A DNA stretch of 64,000 bases from VFKU01 sp964620045 (lineage in GTDB: Bacteria > Hydrogenedentota > Hydrogenedentia > Hydrogenedentales > GCA-2746185): contig CAZUJL010000006.1 of assembly GCA_964620045.1 (NCBI GenBank), positions 62,001 through 126,000 of the forward strand. Reading direction: 5' to 3'. Position 1 is the first letter of the stretch, and every line of letters begins with the position of its first letter. Under the pieces are notes generated by a model, which was not told the DNA's origin, made no database searches, and worked only from the letters and a program-made list of their open reading frames with translations. The position numbers were made by a program, and so were the translations under genes. This document shows, one piece after another, positions 60,976 through 64,000 of this stretch.

Positions 60976-62655
60976 TTAGAGCTGGTCGGACAGCATAATG
61001 TTGTAACGGTAGCCCTGCTCCGTGAGGAAGAGCTGCCGCTTCACGCTGTAGTCCTGGTCGCAGGTGTCGCGCGAGACCATCGAATAGAAATGCGCGACGG
61101 TCTCTTCGCTCTTGGGCCGCAGGATGCGTCCGAGCCGCTGCGCTTCTTCCTGGCGCGAACCGAAGGTGCCGGAGACCTGAATCGCGATGTTCGCATCGGG
61201 CAGATCGATCGCGAAGTTGGCGACTTTTGACACGATGAGAAGTTTCTCGTCGCCGCGACGGAAGGCCTGATACAGCCGTTCGCGCTCGCGCGTGCCGGTG
61301 CGGCCGGTGATGATCGGCGCCTTGAACTTGTCCGCGATTTCTTCAAGCTGGTCGAGATACTGCCCGATGATCAGTACGTTGTCTTCACGGTGTTTCTCGA
61401 TCAGTTGCGCGCACACATCCTGCTTTTTCGGATTCGTCGACGCAATCTTGAACTTCATGCGCTTGTCGGAGATCGCGTAGCGGTAGCGTTCTTCGGCCGG
61501 CAGCGGCACGCGGATTTCGTGACACACCGCCTGCGCGATCCAGCCCTGCTTCTCGAGTACCTTCCATGGCACGTCGTATTTCTTCGGGCCGATCAGCGAG
61601 AACACATCGTCTTCGCGCGCGTCCTCGCGCACGAGCGTGGCCGTGAGACCAATGCGGCGCCGCGCTTGCAGGCTCGCCGTCGCGCGGAATACGGGCGCCG
61701 GCAGCAGGTGCACTTCGTCGTACACGATTAGGCCCCAGTTGCCCTTATCAAATAGGTCAAAGTGCACGAAGGGGCTGTCCTTCGCCTTGCGGTACGTCAG
61801 CACCTGATAGGTCGCCAGCGTCACCGGGCGTATTTCTTTCGAATCGCCGCTGTACTCGCCGATCTGGTCTTCGGTCAGCGTCGTTTTGTCGAGCAGTTCG
61901 TTCTTCCATTGCCGCAGCGCGATGGTGTTGGTGGTCAATACCAGCGACTGCGTCTGCATCGCGTGGATCGCGCCGATGCCCACGCAGGTCTTGCCCGCGC
62001 CGCAGGGCAACACGACCACACCGCTGCCGCCGTGATTCGCGCCACCAGCCCAGAACGCGGAGACAGCCTCACGCTGGTACTTGCGCAGGCCAAACTCTCG
62101 GCCGCACAGCGCCATCTCGCGCAGCGTGAAGGGGAGCGGCGCACCAGCGACATAGCCCGCCAAGTCTTCGACGGGAAAGCCGATCTTGATGAGCACGCTT
62201 TTGATGTTGCCGCGATCGCCCGGCGCGATGATCATCTTGTTCGGGCCGAGTTGCCCGGTCACATACGGCTTCACCTGGTTGTGGTTCAGCAACTCGGTGA
62301 TCAGCATGCTGTCGGTGGATTCGATCGCCAGGCGACCGTCTTCGAGTTTGTACAGTTTCAGCCGGCCGTAGCGCGAGACGTACTCGCGGATTTCCGTCGT
62401 GATGTTGTCAGGAATGTCGTACTTGCTGAATTTGGCGAGGTGGCCGATGATTTCATCGGCCGTCATGCCCGCGGCTGCGGCATTCCACAGGGAGAGCGCC
62501 GTGATGCGGTAGGTGTGGATGTGCTCCGGCGACTTGATCAGCTCGGCAAACGAGGCGATCGCGTCGCGCGCATCGTCAAACAGCGGCCCGTCGGTTTCCA
62601 GCAAAATGGAACGGTCCGACTGCACAATGACTGGATTGGAATTCGCAGCCCCCAT
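60976..62655 (-). CDS. XPB/ERCC3-type DNA repair helicase
   Basis: This encodes 559 residues from ATG 62655 (a GTG at 62673 is an alternative; neither has a strong ribosome site). The N-terminal damage-recognition-like region (PVIVQSDRSILLETDGPLFD) is followed by SF2 motifs: VVVLPCGAGKTCVGIGAIHA (about 213), VYDEVHLLPAPVFR (about 318), GLTATLVREDAREDD, and SGTFGSRQEEAQRLGRILRP (about 498-517). Bacterial XPB usually sits with a Bax1-type nuclease; none is here. It is 15 bases before the AddB-like gene on the same strand, suggesting an operon with AddAB. Confidence 0.92.
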   Translation of the reverse strand: MGAANSNPVIVQSDRSILLETDGPLFDDARDAIASFAELIKSPEHIHTYRITALSLWNAAAAGMTADEIIGHLAKFSKYDIPDNITTEIREYVSRYGRLKLYKLEDGRLAIESTDSMLITELLNHNQVKPYVTGQLGPNKMIIAPGDRGNIKSVLIKIGFPVEDLAGYVAGAPLPFTLREMALCGREFGLRKYQREAVSAFWAGGANHGGSGVVVLPCGAGKTCVGIGAIHAMQTQSLVLTTNTIALRQWKNELLDKTTLTEDQIGEYSGDSKEIRPVTLATYQVLTYRKAKDSPFVHFDLFDKGNWGLIVYDEVHLLPAPVFRATASLQARRRIGLTATLVREDAREDDVFSLIGPKKYDVPWKVLEKQGWIAQAVCHEIRVPLPAEERYRYAISDKRMKFKIASTNPKKQDVCAQLIEKHREDNVLIIGQYLDQLEEIADKFKAPIITGRTGTRERERLYQAFRRGDEKLLIVSKVANFAIDLPDANIAIQVSGTFGSRQEEAQRLGRILRPKSEETVAHFYSMVSRDTCDQDYSVKRQLFLTEQGYRYNIMLSDQL

Positions 62656-62760
62656 AAGCGCGAAGTTTAGCACAAAAAAGTTTCGCGCGGCACGCCATCG
62701 CCGCGCAAAATTCCGCAGAGGATTACTCTTTACACTCGCTGGAGGTTTTGTCTGCGCGAA

Positions 62761-63564
62761 CTAGACGCGATCGTCCATCTCGCGCAGCGCGCGCGGCGGG
62801 TTGAGCACCTCGGACAAAATGATCGCGCGGCGCAGATCTCCGTGACCGCGAAACAATCCGCCGCCGGAGCGCACCATGTGTGGGCGCTGCCGTGGCAATT
62901 CTTTCGGACGTTGCGCGGCTTCCTGTGCCGCCTGCACTTTCTTGCGCCGTTCCATTTCCTGGCGCCACTGCTGCTCGCGCGCGCGCTGCTCCATTTCCTC
63001 TGGAGTGATCTCTTCCGTCACGCGGCGACGTTGCTGCTGCTGGCCCATGAGTTCCGCCGGCGTGCGCGCGGGACGTTGCCGTTCCGGGCGCGCGCTCTGC
63101 GGCGGAAGCTGCTGCTGCGGACGTCGCGGCTGTTGCAATGGTTGGCGCTGCGGCTGATGCATCTGCCGCGGGAACGCGGGCGGATTCCGGTGCGCCTGTG
63201 GCTGGCTCGGCCGCGGTGCGTGCACCTGTTGCTGTTGACGCGGCACATCGCGACGCGTCGGCGGCGGCACGGGCTGCCAGTCGCGCTCATCGTCGACATT
63301 TTCCGCCGCAGGTGAGCCGTCGGTCTCCATGCCCATCAGCCGCCGGATCGTGTCCTCGACCTCGTGCGCCTGCGGGACGCGCTGCGTCGGACGCAGCACA
63401 GCCCCTTTGCGCCGCGCCGTGGGAATGTGCTCGCCCATGGTTTCCTGGGCGGTATGGGCGCGGCGTTCGGCGCGTTCCTGTGCCTTCTTCTTCTCCGCGG
63501 CGCGGTTGACGATAGACAACAGCGCCGAGACGGCGAGGAACAGGATGATGCCAACGAATTCCAT
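62761..63564 (-). CDS. Membrane-anchored Pro/Gln-rich protein
   Basis: This encodes 267 residues, with AGGGAA before ATG 63564. One membrane helix (about 2-19, EFVGIILFLAVSALLSIV) is followed by a charged coiled stretch (AEKKKAQERAERRAHTAQET) and a long region rich in Pro, Gln and Arg (PRQQQQVHAPRPSQPQAHRN and similar). The C-terminal motif LRRAIILSEVLNPPRALRE is recognisable in planctomycetal and verrucomicrobial proteins next to FloA. The function is unknown; a partner or scaffold for flotillin domains is a reasonable guess from context. FloA is 14 bases upstream. Confidence 0.75.
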   Translation of the reverse strand: MEFVGIILFLAVSALLSIVNRAAEKKKAQERAERRAHTAQETMGEHIPTARRKGAVLRPTQRVPQAHEVEDTIRRLMGMETDGSPAAENVDDERDWQPVPPPTRRDVPRQQQQVHAPRPSQPQAHRNPPAFPRQMHQPQRQPLQQPRRPQQQLPPQSARPERQRPARTPAELMGQQQQRRRVTEEITPEEMEQRAREQQWRQEMERRKKVQAAQEAAQRPKELPRQRPHMVRSGGGLFRGHGDLRRAIILSEVLNPPRALREMDDRV

Positions 63565-63578
63565 CGGAATTCCCTACG

Positions 63579-64000
63579 TTACTTCTTCTTGTTCGAGTCG
63601 TCTTCCATTTTCGCGATGGATTCGCGCATGCCGGTGTCGGCCATGACGTTTTTCATCTTGTAATAATCCATCACGCCGAGGTTGCCGCTGCGGAACGCGT
63701 CCGCGATGGCTTTCGGCACCTGCGCTTCCGCCTCGACCAGTCGCGATTCCATTTCAACCACCGCCGCGCGCATTTCCTGTTCGCGCGCGGTCGCCATCGC
63801 GCGGCGTTCTTCGGCGCGGGCCTGTGCGATATTTTTATCCGCTTCGGCTTGCTTCATCTGGAGCTGTGCGCCGATGTTGTCGCCCACGTCCACGTCCGCG
63901 ATGTCGATCGACAGGATTTCATATGCGGTGCCGGAGTCGAGGCCGCGCGCGAGCACGACCTTCGAAATCGAGTCAGGATTCTCAAGCACCTTCTTGTGCG
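63579..64000 (-). CDS. floA: Flotillin-like protein FloA, C-terminal part
   Basis: The frame enters from beyond base 64000 and the visible part ends 140 residues later. It contains KKVLENPDSISKVVLARGLD, AYEILSIDIADVDVGDNIGA, the alanine/glutamate-rich coiled coil (AEADKNIAQARAEERRAMA), and the terminal SGNLGVMDYYKMKNVMADTG. These match bacterial FloA/YqfA, a SPFH-type protein that organises membrane microdomains. The N-terminal membrane hairpin and SPFH domain lie outside the window. Confidence 0.92.
   Translation of the reverse strand, partial: HKKVLENPDSISKVVLARGLDSGTAYEILSIDIADVDVGDNIGAQLQMKQAEADKNIAQARAEERRAMATAREQEMRAAVVEMESRLVEAEAQVPKAIADAFRSGNLGVMDYYKMKNVMADTGMRESIAKMEDDSNKKK

Overview
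The window is a GC-rich (roughly 60 percent by eye), densely coded stretch of a Gram-negative bacterial chromosome. The lineage signals are a DUF1501 protein next to a PSCyt1/DUF1549/DUF1553 cytochrome, a proline- and glutamine-rich membrane-anchored protein beside a FloA-type flotillin, a single long 'xcms-like' pseudopilin, and an XPB-type helicase. Together these point to Planctomycetota, Verrucomicrobiota, Lentisphaerota or the neighbouring Candidatus Hydrogenedentota; the sequence alone does not choose between them. TolC, an O-antigen ligase-like protein and a Wzm/Wzt-type exporter indicate an outer membrane with surface polysaccharide.

Layout. 1-2129: end of a TldD/PmbA protease, two YbjQ proteins and a PLP-dependent dehydratase (+). 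2126-9959: exported redox proteins (-): DUF1501 protein, giant PSCyt1 cytochrome, PQQ dehydrogenase and cupredoxin-like protein. 10103-13033: a PRPP synthetase-like protein, a TauE/SafE permease and a lineage-specific membrane-anchored protein. 13116-20794: SxtJ and carbamoyltransferase, two small orphan proteins, a remarkable SGNH-hydrolase/cytochrome/copper-monooxygenase fusion, a GT2-GtrA glycosyltransferase and a methyltransferase. 20996-25184: a T-rich polytopic membrane gene, a tail-fibre-like exported protein, and an ECF sigma factor with a probable anti-sigma factor.

25340-41352 is the largest functional block, for surface glycans: ABC exporter (permease and ATPase with C-terminal cargo domain), an FkbM methyltransferase carrying about 30 degenerate ten-residue repeats, a DUF115-like protein, two related GT4 glycosyltransferases, a tightly overlapping seven-gene sugar operon (methyltransferase, SIS isomerase, Gfo/Idh oxidoreductase, 2-hydroxyacid dehydrogenase, YhcH, CMP-sugar cytidylyltransferase, 6-phosphogluconolactonase), a TPR-like protein and an O-antigen ligase-like protein. 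The sugar operon plausibly makes a CMP-activated acidic sugar that the glycosyltransferases and exporter use.

41305-54332 is mixed housekeeping: response regulator, pseudopilin, PcrA/UvrD helicase, PheA, cyclophilin, a fused glycosyltransferase with a DUF547 protein, TolC, PurA, a DUF1844 protein, a 29-residue TTG-start AURKAIP1/COX24-like protein, and Ndk. 54506-62655 is a compact DNA-repair cluster of AddA-like and AddB-like helicase-nucleases followed upstream by an XPB-type helicase. The window ends with the proline/glutamine-rich protein and the C-terminus of FloA.

No tRNA, rRNA, CRISPR array, transposase or integrase was recognised. No stretch longer than about 200 bases lacks a gene. 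The best candidates for undescribed biology are the decapeptide-repeat FkbM protein, the SGNH-cytochrome-copper fusion and the CMP-sugar operon.
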